Shown here in pieces: positions 1-9,749 of a DNA stretch of 64,000 bases (its first letter is position 1; the number at the start of each line of letters is the position of its first letter). The position numbers and the translations under genes were made by a program. This DNA is from Cordylochernes scorpioides (taxonomy: Eukaryota > Arthropoda > Arachnida > Pseudoscorpiones > Chernetidae): positions 69,686,465-69,750,464 of the forward strand of contig CP092877.1 of assembly GCA_030710605.1 (NCBI GenBank), written 5' to 3'. The notes under the pieces were generated by a model that made no database searches, was not told where the DNA came from, and worked only from the letters and a program-made list of their open reading frames with translations.

Positions 1-1139
1 TAATATGTAGTTTTTTACTTGATAAAGTTATTACTTGTGTATATTCTTTATTAAAATTAATAAAATGATTTTAAATATTGTAGATAATTTTAACAAAATT
101 GTATCATCAATTAAATCGTGTTTTATCAAATTGTTAATATTTCATGTTTAAAATTAAATTTAACGAATGCACGCGAAAAAATACATTACCGCTATTTTAT
201 AATAGGTTTTGTTTGCTGTTGGTAATTTATAAGCTCAACTATTTTGTGGCAACATAAAATATGTAAACACAACTCTCAATCATATCGCTCACATTTTGTC
301 ATTTGATGCATTTTTCGAATAATTTATTTTGTTAGTTTTGTATATCAACCTTAATTAAAATACTCGTCTGCTTATAATTGTTGAGAACAATAATTTTGCC
401 GAAACTTTATACTTTAATATATCTCAGCAAACAAAGCGCATACTAAAATTTAAAAATGTAAATTAATTATATATTTGTAGTTGATACAAACCTCTACGGC
501 AGAAACAAACAGATCATTTTCATCTTTGACAAAACATTCACTATGAACTTCCATTACTTGAAAACCTAGTAAATAATGTGGGGAGGTGGGGGGCGTAGCA
601 AACAGCGTTGCCATTAGACTTTTGAGAATGATTCGATTAAAAACGTTAAGAAAATAAAAATTTTGTAAATATTGGTTTAACCTATTTTAAATATATGGGG
701 TAGGTTTTGAGCAAAAACTATATATCCATATTTTCAAATTATAGTATTAATTTTTTTAAATATATTTTTTAAATTCTCGATAATTTTACATGCGTTCTTG
801 TTTTTGTGCTGGACTAAAAAAGGCTATAAAAGGAAATTAGTCGTCGTAATTTTTCTCTTTGTCTGTCCTCTTTTATTGATTTATTTGTTATATTTTAATG
901 TTTGAGTTAAGTACATAACTGCAAACATATTTATATTAGTTTTTATATGAGTTCTAAATAAATTGAGAAATATAATTATTGGATTTTTGATTATTATGAT
1001 AATTTTTAGATTTGTATTATACACCCTATAATTTTTATATCTCTTTCTTCCTATATATTTAAAATACATTTGAATATGAAATAAAAATCCTAAGTGAGGA
1101 ATTGCAAATTAAAAGCTATGCTCCTAAAACCTTAATTGA
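1..1139. other. AT-rich DNA, nothing recognised
   Basis: The stretch is very AT-rich, with stop codons in all frames and no recognisable coding sequence, LTR or tandem repeat. A TATA-like string (ctataaaagg) lies near 825-834, but no gene follows it that I can identify. Short ORFs here look like chance. Confidence 0.6.
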
Positions 1140-1588
1140 ATGCTACTTTTTCCTGTGGACATCTTAAGCTGCAATGTGTCCCAAGAGGCATCATTTAGTC
1201 CATTGCAGGGCAGTCACTATACAAAGCTGTGCTTTTCGCTATGGTCACTAGTTGCACCTCCCAAGGATATCATAGATCCTTATCAACAATCTATTGTCTT
1301 TCCACACTTTACACAGAGCAATCATTTCACAGGGCAGTCTTCTTGTCCTGCTCTGCCTACCCAGCCTAGCTAACTTCGAGGTACCTCTGCTGGCAGGCCA
1401 ACGATCTATCTCTTGTGACACAATCCCTGCGCTCCCACACAAGAATGCCATCTGTCTTCACTATCCCTTTCACAGGAGCCATCGCGCGGCTGTACTCCTT
1501 CCTTCCTTCTTTAACCTTTTCTGGAACCAATCGTTCATGTTGTTATGCAGTGAAGAGAGAAGTCATCAACATTATATATATGAAGATT
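1140..1588. other. GC-richer island of unknown origin
   Basis: Base composition is clearly less AT-rich than the flanks, and short overlapping ORFs run on both strands. None resembles a protein family I know. It may be an old degraded transposon or exon-like DNA. I saw no clear splice sites that would join it to anything. Confidence 0.35.
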
Positions 1589-1725
1589 AGAAACTATTAT
1601 AGACGCGTATGATTCTTTTATAAATAAAACAATTTCTACTGCCCTTACTACAATGGAAAAATTAATGGGAGGGACTGGCTCATCAGTGGTGAACCCTCCC
1701 AGCGGTTTCGCCAGTATGTAATGTA
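1589..1725 (+). repeat. Interspersed repeat family G, copy 1
   Basis: About 130 bp containing the blocks 'tctactgcccttac' and 'tcatcagtggtgaaccct'. The same blocks recur at about 24905-25005, 47765-47905 and 48487-48600, with a shorter echo near 63570-63615. It has no coding potential. The class is unknown; the 48.5 kb copy is folded against an inverted copy of itself, which suggests a MITE-like element. Confidence 0.6.
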
Positions 1726-1749
1726 TCATAATGCATCACTTTTTTTTAT

Positions 1750-2215
1750 TATATATATGTGACAATATAGTGGTAAATGTGGTGAGGCGAGAAATAATCA
1801 CACGACGAGTTGTTAGAGCAATCATCCAGCGGAGCCAGCCGAGAGAGAGTGAGCGAGACGTTATCAGCTGAACGACTCTTTTCCCTGTGTACACAACCGG
1901 GGCTAACCAGGATAGTCGCCAGGTGGTGACGCCCCCCTCAGGAATGTGGCCAAAAAATGGTCGTAAGTAGTTGCCTAAAGTGTCTAGCTTTAGCTGCCCA
2001 TCTCTCTCTCGTTGGCTGTTGGTTTGTTTTATTAATCCTGGAAGAGCATATATTATGACATATATATATATAATTATCGCAATTCATAAGATTCAGCATC
2101 CAAATAAGAAACAGGCACAATATTGGCAATAAAAACAGTTTATTTTTCGATCCAAGATGTGCCATTTCTTATGTTGTATTTATATATAAGTATGTGTTAA
2201 AACAAAAATATTCTA
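1750..2215. other. Unclassified intergenic DNA
   Basis: From 1760 to 1960 the sequence is GC-richer and could be a fragment of an old LTR or promoter, but I found no partner copy in the window. The rest is AT-rich. No gene is supported. Confidence 0.3.
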
Positions 2216-2940
2216 ACTGCTCACTTGAGAATTTTAGATGGCAGAGCGCCATCTAATGGAACAAAAATAAACTAAATGTTGATTTACAACAACAACAACA
2301 AAAAACCTTAATTTAGGGTCACTGACCCTATACAGGATTCACCAGAGGTATGCATAAGAACAAAGCAGGGAGACAAAGGAAACAACTATATAGACAGAAG
2401 AAAAAGAAAAAAACAAGAAAGAGAAAGAGGAAAGCAAGCAAAACAACACAAAAAGAGTAGCAGTAAGAAAGTGAGGAATGAGTGTCATATGGACTTATGG
2501 AAACCATAAAACGCAGTAGCAATATACTTATTCTGGGTCATATTGTCAATTATTGATGGAAGTGAAGCACAGAGTTGCCCAGTTTTGAGCATAAGGGTTC
2601 TTCTTTCTTCTTTCAGAGCAGAGCAATCAAAAATCTAAATGTTGATATAACTTATTCCATGATATGTTTGTCCTCGTCAGTGTGGTGCAGGCTGTACCTC
2701 TATGACCAAAAATTTGGTCCTAGAAGTTTCCTGAAAATGTTTGATCATAGAGGTACAACATGCACCACTCTGATGAAGGCCAACAGCCCAAAATGCGTAC
2801 AAGGTTGGCTTTTCTTGATTTATCAAGAAATTAGGTTAGCCAAATAGTAAACAAGTTAAATCAACGTTTGGTTGATCTTTGTTCCACTAGATGGCGCTCT
2901 GCCATCTAAAATGCTCAAGTGAGTGGTCAGTATATGCCTT
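2216..2940. repeat. Inverted-repeat element family E, split by a LINE fragment
   Basis: The two ends are inverted copies of each other around 'gcgccatct' (near 2247 and 2893) and 'ctcacttgag/ctcaagtgag'. The middle carries a palindromic block with 'ctgatgaaggccaacag' at 2770-2786. A LINE tail is inserted at 2284-2634. Related copies lie around 7208-7500, 62545-62720 and, as a simpler foldback, at 58760-58941. It is non-coding and MITE-like. Confidence 0.6.
2284..2634 (-). mobile_element. 5'-truncated LINE 3' end, family 1
   Basis: Minus-strand 3' end of the same LINE family as 4233-7193. It has a (GTT)n tail, seen as caacaacaac on the plus strand, followed by the shared block 'tagggtcactgaccctata'. 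A 12-bp direct repeat, ctaaatgttgat, flanks it at 2272-2283 and 2635-2646, as expected for target-primed reverse transcription. It interrupts family E. Confidence 0.8.
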
Positions 2941-3023
2941 TTTTGTTGTTTTAATATCAATGCCTGACTTTTTATATATATAATTTCATCCCTATATATA
3001 GTCACGACCGTCATGGGCCGGTT

Positions 3024-3290
3024 CTGTCACGGATGCGCGCGCATCATCATTATGATCATTATCATTATCTAATGATAATAATAATTATTATTATTATATT
3101 AGTATTATATAGTCACGACCGTCTTTCCTCAATTCCTCATCGGCCGCTGTCACGGATGCGCGCGCATCATCATTATGATCATTATCATTATCTAATGATA
3201 ATAATAATTATTATTATTATATTAGTATTATATAGTCACGACCGTCTTTCCTCAATTCCTCATCGGCCGCTGTCACGGATGCGCGCGCAC
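3024..3290. repeat. 123-bp tandem repeat
   Basis: The block starting 'ctgtcacggatgcgcgcgca' begins at 3024, 3147 and 3270, an exact 123-bp period, with two full copies and a partial third. Each unit carries runs of tat/att and aat. Because 123 is divisible by 3, an ORF reads through with a repeated 41-residue peptide, but it has His and Ile runs and is unlikely to be a real protein. Confidence 0.85.
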
Positions 3291-3499
3291 AGGGAGGTCA
3301 CGTGCTCGCCGGCAGCCAACGGGCGCGCGCCGCCGGCATTACGTCATAGATTATAAACACAAGGTAATAAGACCAAATAAAAAAATAGCGTGTGATAAGG
3401 CACAATTTGGATTATCTACTTATATAATTGCCTTATTCTGTCTGTGTGAAGTTCACTGTGTGAAGGTCACGGATAGATTTTGGTCAGAATGGATAAAAT

Positions 3500-3590
3500 A
3501 AAAAAGTGTCAAGGGATGGGAATCGAACCCACGACCTTCCGCTTACCGGGCAGATGCCATGACCACTAGGCTACCCTGGACATATTTTTC
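3500..3590 (-). repeat. tRNA-derived SINE head, family B
   Basis: On the minus strand the sequence folds like a tRNA: an A box TAGCCTAGTGG (3563-3573) and a B box GGTTCGATTCC (3519-3529). The anticodon loop lacks the usual U33, so a SINE promoter is more likely than a working tRNA gene. A sister copy with the same head lies on the plus strand at 60018-60095. Confidence 0.65.
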
Positions 3591-4780
3591 CGTTCACATT
3601 TTTATTTTTATATTTTCAAGACACACACAGTTTGGGGCGGGACGTTTCACAAAAGAGACATCCACGGCGCCAATTTATAATTGTAACGAATAGTATTTTA
3701 ATTAAAACATTTTAAAAATATATACGCACTCGGGGCGTTGCCCGGGCCATTCGTCTAGTTTATATATATTAGATAAAAATAAAAGGCATACTTTGGATTG
3801 AAAAAATAAATTTTACAATATTTGATTGGTTGAACACCAACATTTGTCAAGGTATTTCTTCAGCGAGGGAGGCTTCCCCACTTTGAGAGAGTTTTCCTCC
3901 AGACAGGTAGGAGTTCTGCCTGATCCCTTCCTAGTTGTATGCCTATGAAAATAATTATATATGGGGTCTTGGTGGACGCCAAGATGGCCAGGGCGTTGTC
4001 ATTCAGAAAACCCAGGCAGACCGAGGTCTACTGGATGATAATGAACGCCTTCAGATGAGAGGCTTGACGCTGCAGCAGAACCAGTGCTGGTGGGTCAGAA
4101 ACAGATCGCCTGACCCACTGGCGATGCAGGGCTGTTGGGCCGAGGCGGTGAGCTGGATGGGGCAAGGTGTGCAAGGCTAGTCTCATTGCTATATATATAT
4201 ACATGATAAATAGGCATGTTCTGACCACTCAACAACAACAACAACAACAACAAAAAAGCCTTTATTTAGGGTCACTGACCCTATACAGGATTCACCAGAG
4301 GTATGCATAAGAACAAAGCAGTGAGACAAAGGAAATAACGATATATACAGAGTAAGAAGAAAAAAAAAACAAGAAAAGAAAAAAAAAAGAGGGAAGCAAG
4401 AAATCAACACAAAAAGAGTAGTAGTAAGAAAGTGAGGAGTGAGTATCACTTGGCCTTCTTCTGAGATATGGACTTGTGGAAACCATAAAACGCCGTAGCA
4501 ATATACTTATTCTGGGTCATATTGTCAATTATTGATGGAAGTGAAGCACAGAGTTGCCCAGTTTTGAGCATAAGGGTTCTTCTTTCTTCTTTCAGAGCAG
4601 GGCAATTAAAAATATAGTGAGTGATTTAATTTTTTAGTTTTGAATTACAGAAGGTACAAGTCGGGTCCTCACCGCAGAGCATCTTGGTGTGGTTTTCTCT
4701 AAAAAAACTTGAAAGTATTCTAACTTGTGCGAGTAGTCTTACAACCGGGAAAGGAAAATCTCCTAAAAGGTATCCCTCCG

Positions 4781-6874
4781 TCATGAAAGATATGTGAATG
4801 TCTTTGTAGTGAGAGTATAGCTTCTTGTAAGGTCGTTTTGTATAGATTGGTCTGCCGCTGTTTTTAAGAGCCCTGTAATCGCGCTCCTCAGCGTTTCAGG
4901 GTCATCACAGGAAACAAGTGCAGGGGATCCATTATTGTTAAGCAGATTGGTGAGCTTTTTAATGAAACCGATGGGTGTACCCAAAGCATTAGACAGTTCC
5001 CGTGTTCTATTAAAACATATACGTGGCAATCTGTCACTGCTTATATTCAACACCCGCAGCCAATACTTCAGGGTTAATTTTAAGGCTGTTACACTCAATG
5101 AGATACGACCGGTTTCTAATCTGATTAGGTAGCCTGGAGTGTATATGGGCAGATTCAGGAACCTACGGATAAATATGTCTTGTATACTATCCAATAAGTC
5201 TTTATGCTCTGTTGCCCACAATGGAGCGGCATACATCAGGACAGCTCTCACTATTGTATCAAAGAGTTTGGTTGATAAATTTATTGACTTTGCTTTTGAT
5301 TTTATTAATATTGGGTGTGTGGCGTTAATTGCTGTAAGTGCTTTTCCTTTAAAGTAATTTGCCGGGTGAGTAGTTGTTATTGTTGGCGTCAGAGGGAATC
5401 CCAAGTATGTATATCTTGAAGTTATTGTTATGGGTTTATCATTCCAGAACCATCTATCCTTATTTGAGGGTTTACCTCCATTACGGAACACCATAATCTT
5501 TGACTTGGACTCATTTAGTGTCATTAAGTTCTCATCGAGATATTCTTTCAGTATTTTGATCTTCTTTTGGAGGTTCATCCTGGACTCACCTATAATTGCT
5601 ATGTCGTCGGCGTACAGCAATAAATGGATATCTCCAAATTCTGGCAAATTTACACTCGGCAGGTCTGAGTTATTATAAATTTCGATTAAGTCCGTGATAA
5701 ATAATATAAGTAGCAGTGGGGAAAGTGGTTCTCCCTGGAGGACTCCCGAGTTTATCTTAATACTTTCCGTAAATGATCCCTTCCATCTGATAGCTATAGT
5801 TGCTTGTTCGTAGTAACTTCTGATCGTACTTATGAATTGGTAACTTATGCCTAGGTTGTAAAGTTTTTTCCAAAGTATTGAGTGAGGTACAGTATCAAAT
5901 GCCTTCCTTAGATCGACAAAAAAGACATATAGTTTTCCCCTCTTTTTTCTTAATGATAGTTGGATTAAAGTAGTTAGTGTAAATATGTGGTCAATACATG
6001 ATCTTCCTTTTCTAAATCCCGCTTGGTTTTCGGGTATAACCCTTCTTCCTTCGACCCATTCCTCCAGTCGTGATCTTAGGATTGATGTGAAAAGCTTTGA
6101 TACATTGCTAATCAGTGCAATACCTCGGTAGTTGGAGGGGCTGTTCTTATAACCATTTTTAAAGATTGGGTGTATAGTGGAATTAGTCCAAATTGCTGGG
6201 TATTTTCCAGTCGTCATAACACTATTGTAGAGTTGTTTCAACAGCAGTATGTACGAATCAGGGAGTGTTTTTAATACTTCATTGGGGATGCCATCGGGCC
6301 CGCATGCCTTGTTACTCCTCAAACCAGCTATCTCCTTGTATATGTCTGCATTGGTTATCTCTGAGTCCAATAAAGGATCGTTTTGAGAAATCACATTATG
6401 TAAATTACAAATTCTCAATTTTTTCTCTGTAGTCATTAGTTCGCGGTAAAAGTTCAGCCAGTCCTGTATAGATATTTCTCTTTGGATTATAGATGTGCTT
6501 TTGTAGAGCGCAATAGTTTTCCAGAAGGTCTTTGAGTCTTTAGCATTTCTGAGTATTTCCTGTTTTTCATTATCAAAGCCTTTCCTTTTTAGATCCAATA
6601 AAGCGAGATATTTCTTTCTAGAAGAAGCATAACATTCTCTGTCTTCCAATCTATTTGTTTTACGATATTTCTTCAGACTTTCTTTTGCCAATTTTTTCAT
6701 ATCATAGCAGTCCTTATCGAACCACGGCTTAGATTTCCTGGGGCCGCCCTTAATTGAGTAGGTTATTTTTGCAGATGACATTGCTTCCAAAATTCGCTGA
6801 TTGAAAGTGTATACAAGGTCATCGGAGGCTGGTATGTTTTTTTCCCGCAATTCTTCCAGTTTCATTTTAAACAT
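4781..6874 (-). CDS. LINE ORF2 reverse transcriptase
   Basis: A 697-residue open frame encoding a non-LTR reverse transcriptase, which would copy the element's RNA at a nicked target. Visible motifs in order: KACGPDGIPNEVLK (finger region), NYRGIALIS, NQAGFRKGRSC, VDLRKAFDTV (first catalytic Asp), GVLQGEPLSPLL and YADD (Tyr421 to Asp424, catalytic pair). The C-terminal part is long and has no RNase H that I can see. The given start Met is internal: the true frame continues upstream into the endonuclease but is broken by a frameshift at a T7 run at 6930-6936 (plus-strand coordinates). The clade (Jockey, I or other) cannot be fixed by eye. The copy is dead by truncation and frameshift. Confidence 0.9.
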   Translation of the reverse strand: MFKMKLEELREKNIPASDDLVYTFNQRILEAMSSAKITYSIKGGPRKSKPWFDKDCYDMKKLAKESLKKYRKTNRLEDRECYASSRKKYLALLDLKRKGFDNEKQEILRNAKDSKTFWKTIALYKSTSIIQREISIQDWLNFYRELMTTEKKLRICNLHNVISQNDPLLDSEITNADIYKEIAGLRSNKACGPDGIPNEVLKTLPDSYILLLKQLYNSVMTTGKYPAIWTNSTIHPIFKNGYKNSPSNYRGIALISNVSKLFTSILRSRLEEWVEGRRVIPENQAGFRKGRSCIDHIFTLTTLIQLSLRKKRGKLYVFFVDLRKAFDTVPHSILWKKLYNLGISYQFISTIRSYYEQATIAIRWKGSFTESIKINSGVLQGEPLSPLLLILFITDLIEIYNNSDLPSVNLPEFGDIHLLLYADDIAIIGESRMNLQKKIKILKEYLDENLMTLNESKSKIMVFRNGGKPSNKDRWFWNDKPITITSRYTYLGFPLTPTITTTHPANYFKGKALTAINATHPILIKSKAKSINLSTKLFDTIVRAVLMYAAPLWATEHKDLLDSIQDIFIRRFLNLPIYTPGYLIRLETGRISLSVTALKLTLKYWLRVLNISSDRLPRICFNRTRELSNALGTPIGFIKKLTNLLNNNGSPALVSCDDPETLRSAITGLLKTAADQSIQNDLTRSYTLTTKTFTYLS

Positions 6875-6924
6875 TGCGAGTCCATCGGCTGACCATCTAT
6901 ATCTCGTAATATTATAATCTTCCC

Positions 6925-7193
6925 GTTTGTTTTTTTCTCATTGAAGTTTTGGCCTTTTATCGTTAAAACCAAAGGGTGGTGGTCAGAGTACAGTTGGTCA
7001 TCGACTTTGAAGTCCAGTAAAATTTGTATTGAACCCTGTGAGAGTATGCAATAGTCAAAAGTTGAAGAGCCTCTTTCAGATATGTATGTAAAATCTCCAT
7101 CTTTATCACCTCTAGATCTTCCATTAACTATTGTCAAAGAATTATCTTGCAGGAAATCAAGAAGTTTATTAGACAGAGATGATATTATATGAA
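6925..7193 (-). pseudogene. LINE endonuclease fragment
   Basis: This frame encodes the C-terminal third of an apurinic/apyrimidinic-type endonuclease. The motif SDHHPLVLTI, with the conserved Ser-Asp-His, is clear, and TFDYCILS precedes it. The N-terminal catalytic Glu and Asn motifs are missing because the element is 5'-truncated. The first few codons of the longer ORF starting at 7203 come from flanking target DNA. A homopolymer change at 6930-6936 puts it out of frame with the reverse transcriptase downstream. Confidence 0.8.
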
Positions 7194-7207
7194 TTCTGAC
7201 CACTCAA

Positions 7208-7500
7208 ATTATAAAATTTAGTAGGCAAAGCGCTATCTAGTGCAATAAATATCAACTAAACCTTGATTCCTTAATATTTGGCCAACCCATTTTTTTTACC
7301 AATCAAGAAATGCCAACTATGTACATTTTTGGGCTGTTGGTCCTGTCAGCGTGGTGAAAGCTGTACCTCAATATGTGAAAAAACATATGGGCACAAAATT
7401 GTTGTTGTAGATAACCATATCTAGAAAGGATTTTTAATCTAAATAGGCAAGAAGCACATAAAAAATGGCATTCGATTTTAAAACACAATAAATTCTTTAT
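7208..7500. repeat. Remainder of family E element
   Basis: Continues the repeat interrupted by the LINE. It shows the 'gcgctatctagtg' end block and the 'gctgttggtcctgtcagcgtggtg' block, which match the 2.7 kb and 62.7 kb copies in inverted form. It is non-coding. Confidence 0.5.
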
Positions 7501-7580
7501 TTAAAAAAAGTAAGAGTGACCTTTAGTAGTGCTATCATGATTAATTTGCATACTAACGAAAAAATGAAGTGCCTTAGAGA

Positions 7581-8700
7581 TGTTGGGGTACGTTTTTGTA
7601 ATCATACCCAACAAAAGATGTATAGTGTCAACATCAATTAGATACATGGCTTCCCACCCATGAAGACTTATAGATTATTTTTTGCCCAGAAACCTAGCCA
7701 CTTGAAGACACCAGATAACCATGCTGAGAGCTGATGCCTGGTGGAGATGAAGACACCAGTGACATCCAGAGACATCCGTGCTGGAAGCTGTTGTACTATA
7801 TGTATATATATGCCCCTCATTTAATATTTAGATAGAGGTGACTAAAAGAAATTATTAAATTTTAGCATCGAATTTAATATCCGGAAATTTATAATAAATT
7901 ATATGCTCTTAATAAGTCGTATATTTATAGTAGCCCCAGTTAAATTAGTATTTTAAGAAAGATTTAGGAATAGAATAAAGAAAGAGAATAATTTATCATG
8001 TAAAAATTTAAATCAATATTTTAATAATACACGACTATATATTATTTAATTTCTTAAAGAAATTAATTTGTTTTCTCAATCTACAATGTTTCCTTTTTTT
8101 TTTCTCGGCAACATGGTAAATTGGAGGCGGGGCGGTCAAGATCACGTGCGTGGGCTTGACGAACGAAAATGCCAACCAATGTAAAACTTTAGCGCGAGCA
8201 GCGAATCAAAATGGAAAAAGGGGCAAGGATAAAAAGAGTTTTTTTTTTTTCTTAGAGAGGCAGTCAGGCTCGAGACGTGGAAGGGAGGAGACCAGATTTT
8301 CTCCGGCGCTTTCGGAAAAAAGGTAAGCCCCTTTGCCCTTATGGCTTAGTCTTTCTTTTGAGTAGGAACTGACATTATTTTCGCATGGGCCCTAAAAGGG
8401 CTCTAAGGAACGTAATTATGATAGAAACCTTTATTTTGTCTCGCTAGAATAGATAGAGATTTAGGCTTTCCCCCTTATAAAAGCAATTTTTGTAACTACA
8501 TGTCACCTCTATCTAGATACACTATATGAATTATACATATATAGTACATCCCGCCAGCAAAGAAATGTTCTAAAACTTTGTTTTGAATAAATATCTAGTA
8601 TATAGTTTATAAGGGAGAATTTTTCTTCTTGTTCTCTCATACATATTTCATTCTTTTATTTTATGGTACTACCCTTACATCTTTTTATTATAAATTATAT
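7581..8700 (+). mobile_element. Diverged solo or partial LTR, related to the 26.7 kb LTR
   Basis: Starts 'tgttggggtacgtttttgta', like the LTRs at 26755 and 35682, and follows them through several blocks: gctgatgcctggt, the spaced 'gggccctaaaagggct', 'ctcgctagaatagat' and 'aataaatatctag'. It keeps the 'ggtaagcccc' splice-donor-like site near 8320 and an A/T-rich TATA-like site near 8229. Similarity fades after about 8690, so the 3' part of the LTR is lost or unrecognisable. No internal region or second LTR follows. Confidence 0.7.
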
Positions 8701-8771
8701 TGGAACATAAAACTATCGGTTCCTGTAGATTGGAGTTATGTACTGTACCTTTGCTATGATACACTAATATG

Positions 8772-8850
8772 ACAACAACAACAAAACAACTTTATTAGGG
8801 CCTCTTGCCCTGTACAGTTTCTCTCCCGCGTGGAATTACAAAAAAATATA
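8772..8850 (-). repeat. LINE tail fragment, family 2
   Basis: Short minus-strand 3' end: (GTT)n tail, then 'tattagggcctcttgccctg', matching the tails at 17896-18184 and 25429-25718. It directly precedes the Gypsy element. Confidence 0.6.
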
Positions 8851-8854
8851 TATA

Positions 8855-9665
8855 TGATAATTTAAACCAATAACCCTATATTATGTAATACGTATAACAA
8901 AATTGTCATGTTGTATATAGAACTAATTATAAACTATAACTAATTATACGCATAATTGACATGTCTCCTTGCATCACCCTATGTAATGTTCTGAAGATGA
9001 ATAAATAAAACTATATAATAGATTAAAAAATAAGTTAAAAGCAAGATTGAGAGATTTACAAAGTAACTTCTAAAGATAGATTGGGAGCCGACAGCCAGGC
9101 GCCATTCTCGAGTAACAGAGACACGTGTGACACGTGTATGACCCAATTCTCTTGGTCGGAGGCGTAGTATAAAAACGCCCGCGTAGCAACAGCCAGTTCA
9201 GTTCTAGTCAGTTCCGGTCAGCGTCACCCCTTATCGCCGGTTGTCACCAACTCATCGACCATGTAAAACAGTAAGAAATCTTCTATCTCCATCTTGCTTT
9301 TGGCTCGACTTTTTATCTATTCAAGGAACTTTCTTTCAACTGTGTCGCTTCGTTTTGTGTGTGTGGACATTCCCCAGCTTTTCCACTCTGCCTCGACCAC
9401 GACTGCCTGTACTTTGTGAGAACTGTTAAAGGTCCTACAAGGTGCAGAGAGGTACTGGAAAACTCTCCACCCCTGACTGTCCCTCGCGGTTACTACAGGT
9501 TTGACCCTCGGTTGCCACAACTTATAGCGAGAGTCGACGAGGTTCTACAACAGGCTTACCAAACCCCAACGCATTATTACAGCTAGTCGACAGGATCTCA
9601 ACCTATTATTACAGAGAGTCGACAGGATCCCTAATCACAGATAAGGATCTCAAAACATTATTACA
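8855..9665 (+). repeat. 5' LTR of Gypsy element 1
   Basis: 811 bp, TG...CA. It has a TATA box (TATAAAAA, 9168-9175), a pair of CACGTG E-boxes at about 9122-9136, and an arthropod-style initiator context (cagttc repeats, about 9192-9215). The last 90 bp contain two copies of 'agtcgacaggat' (9585-9596, 9617-9628), which recurs just outside the LTR. Confidence 0.9.
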
Positions 9666-9749
9666 GAGAGTCGACAGGATTACCACAACGAAGGAGACCA
9701 CAACGAAGAAGGTAAAGACTGTCCAGATAGAAAAGAGCCAAGAAGCAAG
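9666..9749 (+). promoter_or_regulatory. Leader and probable primer-binding site
   Basis: The sequence right after the LTR, gagagtcgacaggatt, resembles the complement of an animal tRNA-Ser 3' end (the agtcg-caggatt core fits with one mismatch), but it lacks the initial TGG. Mag-type elements often use tRNA-Ser. The match is suggestive rather than exact. The gag ATG follows at 9750. Confidence 0.4.

Larger units (their letters stand above)
3001..3758 (+). mobile_element. Non-autonomous Helitron-like element
   Basis: The right end has Helitron hallmarks: a GC hairpin (gggc-gtt-gccc, about 3733-3743), an 11-12 nt spacer, then CTAG at 3755-3758 followed by T. A related end with an even better hairpin is at 23101-23127. 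The left end is probably near 'tcacgaccgtc' at 3002, but the expected A/T insertion junction there is not clean. No Rep/helicase gene is present. It contains a tandem repeat and a minus-strand SINE head. Confidence 0.55.
4233..7193 (-). mobile_element. 5'-truncated non-LTR retrotransposon (LINE), family 1
   Basis: A 2961-bp minus-strand insertion flanked by a 14-bp direct repeat, ttctgaccactcaa, at 4219-4232 and 7194-7207. The 3' end carries a (GTT)n tail. The 5' end is truncated inside the endonuclease domain. It encodes the end of an apurinic-type endonuclease and most of a reverse transcriptase. It landed near the edge of a family E repeat, whose rest continues from 7208. Short copies of the same 3' end occur at 2284-2634. 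Confidence 0.9.

Noticed and set aside
3033..3356. A 107-residue ORF with a twice-repeated 41-residue peptide
   Set aside because: It is produced by the 123-bp tandem repeat inside a Helitron-like element; long His and Ile runs come from cat and att repeats, and no family is recognised.
3500..3590. A tRNA gene on the minus strand
   Set aside because: A and B boxes are perfect, but the anticodon loop lacks U33, the acceptor stem pairs poorly, and the same head occurs at 60 kb, so it is a SINE head.
9241..9586. Small ORFs at the start of Gypsy element 1, repeated at 16639-16984
   Set aside because: They lie in the LTRs, overlap each other on both strands and are duplicated only because the LTRs are.
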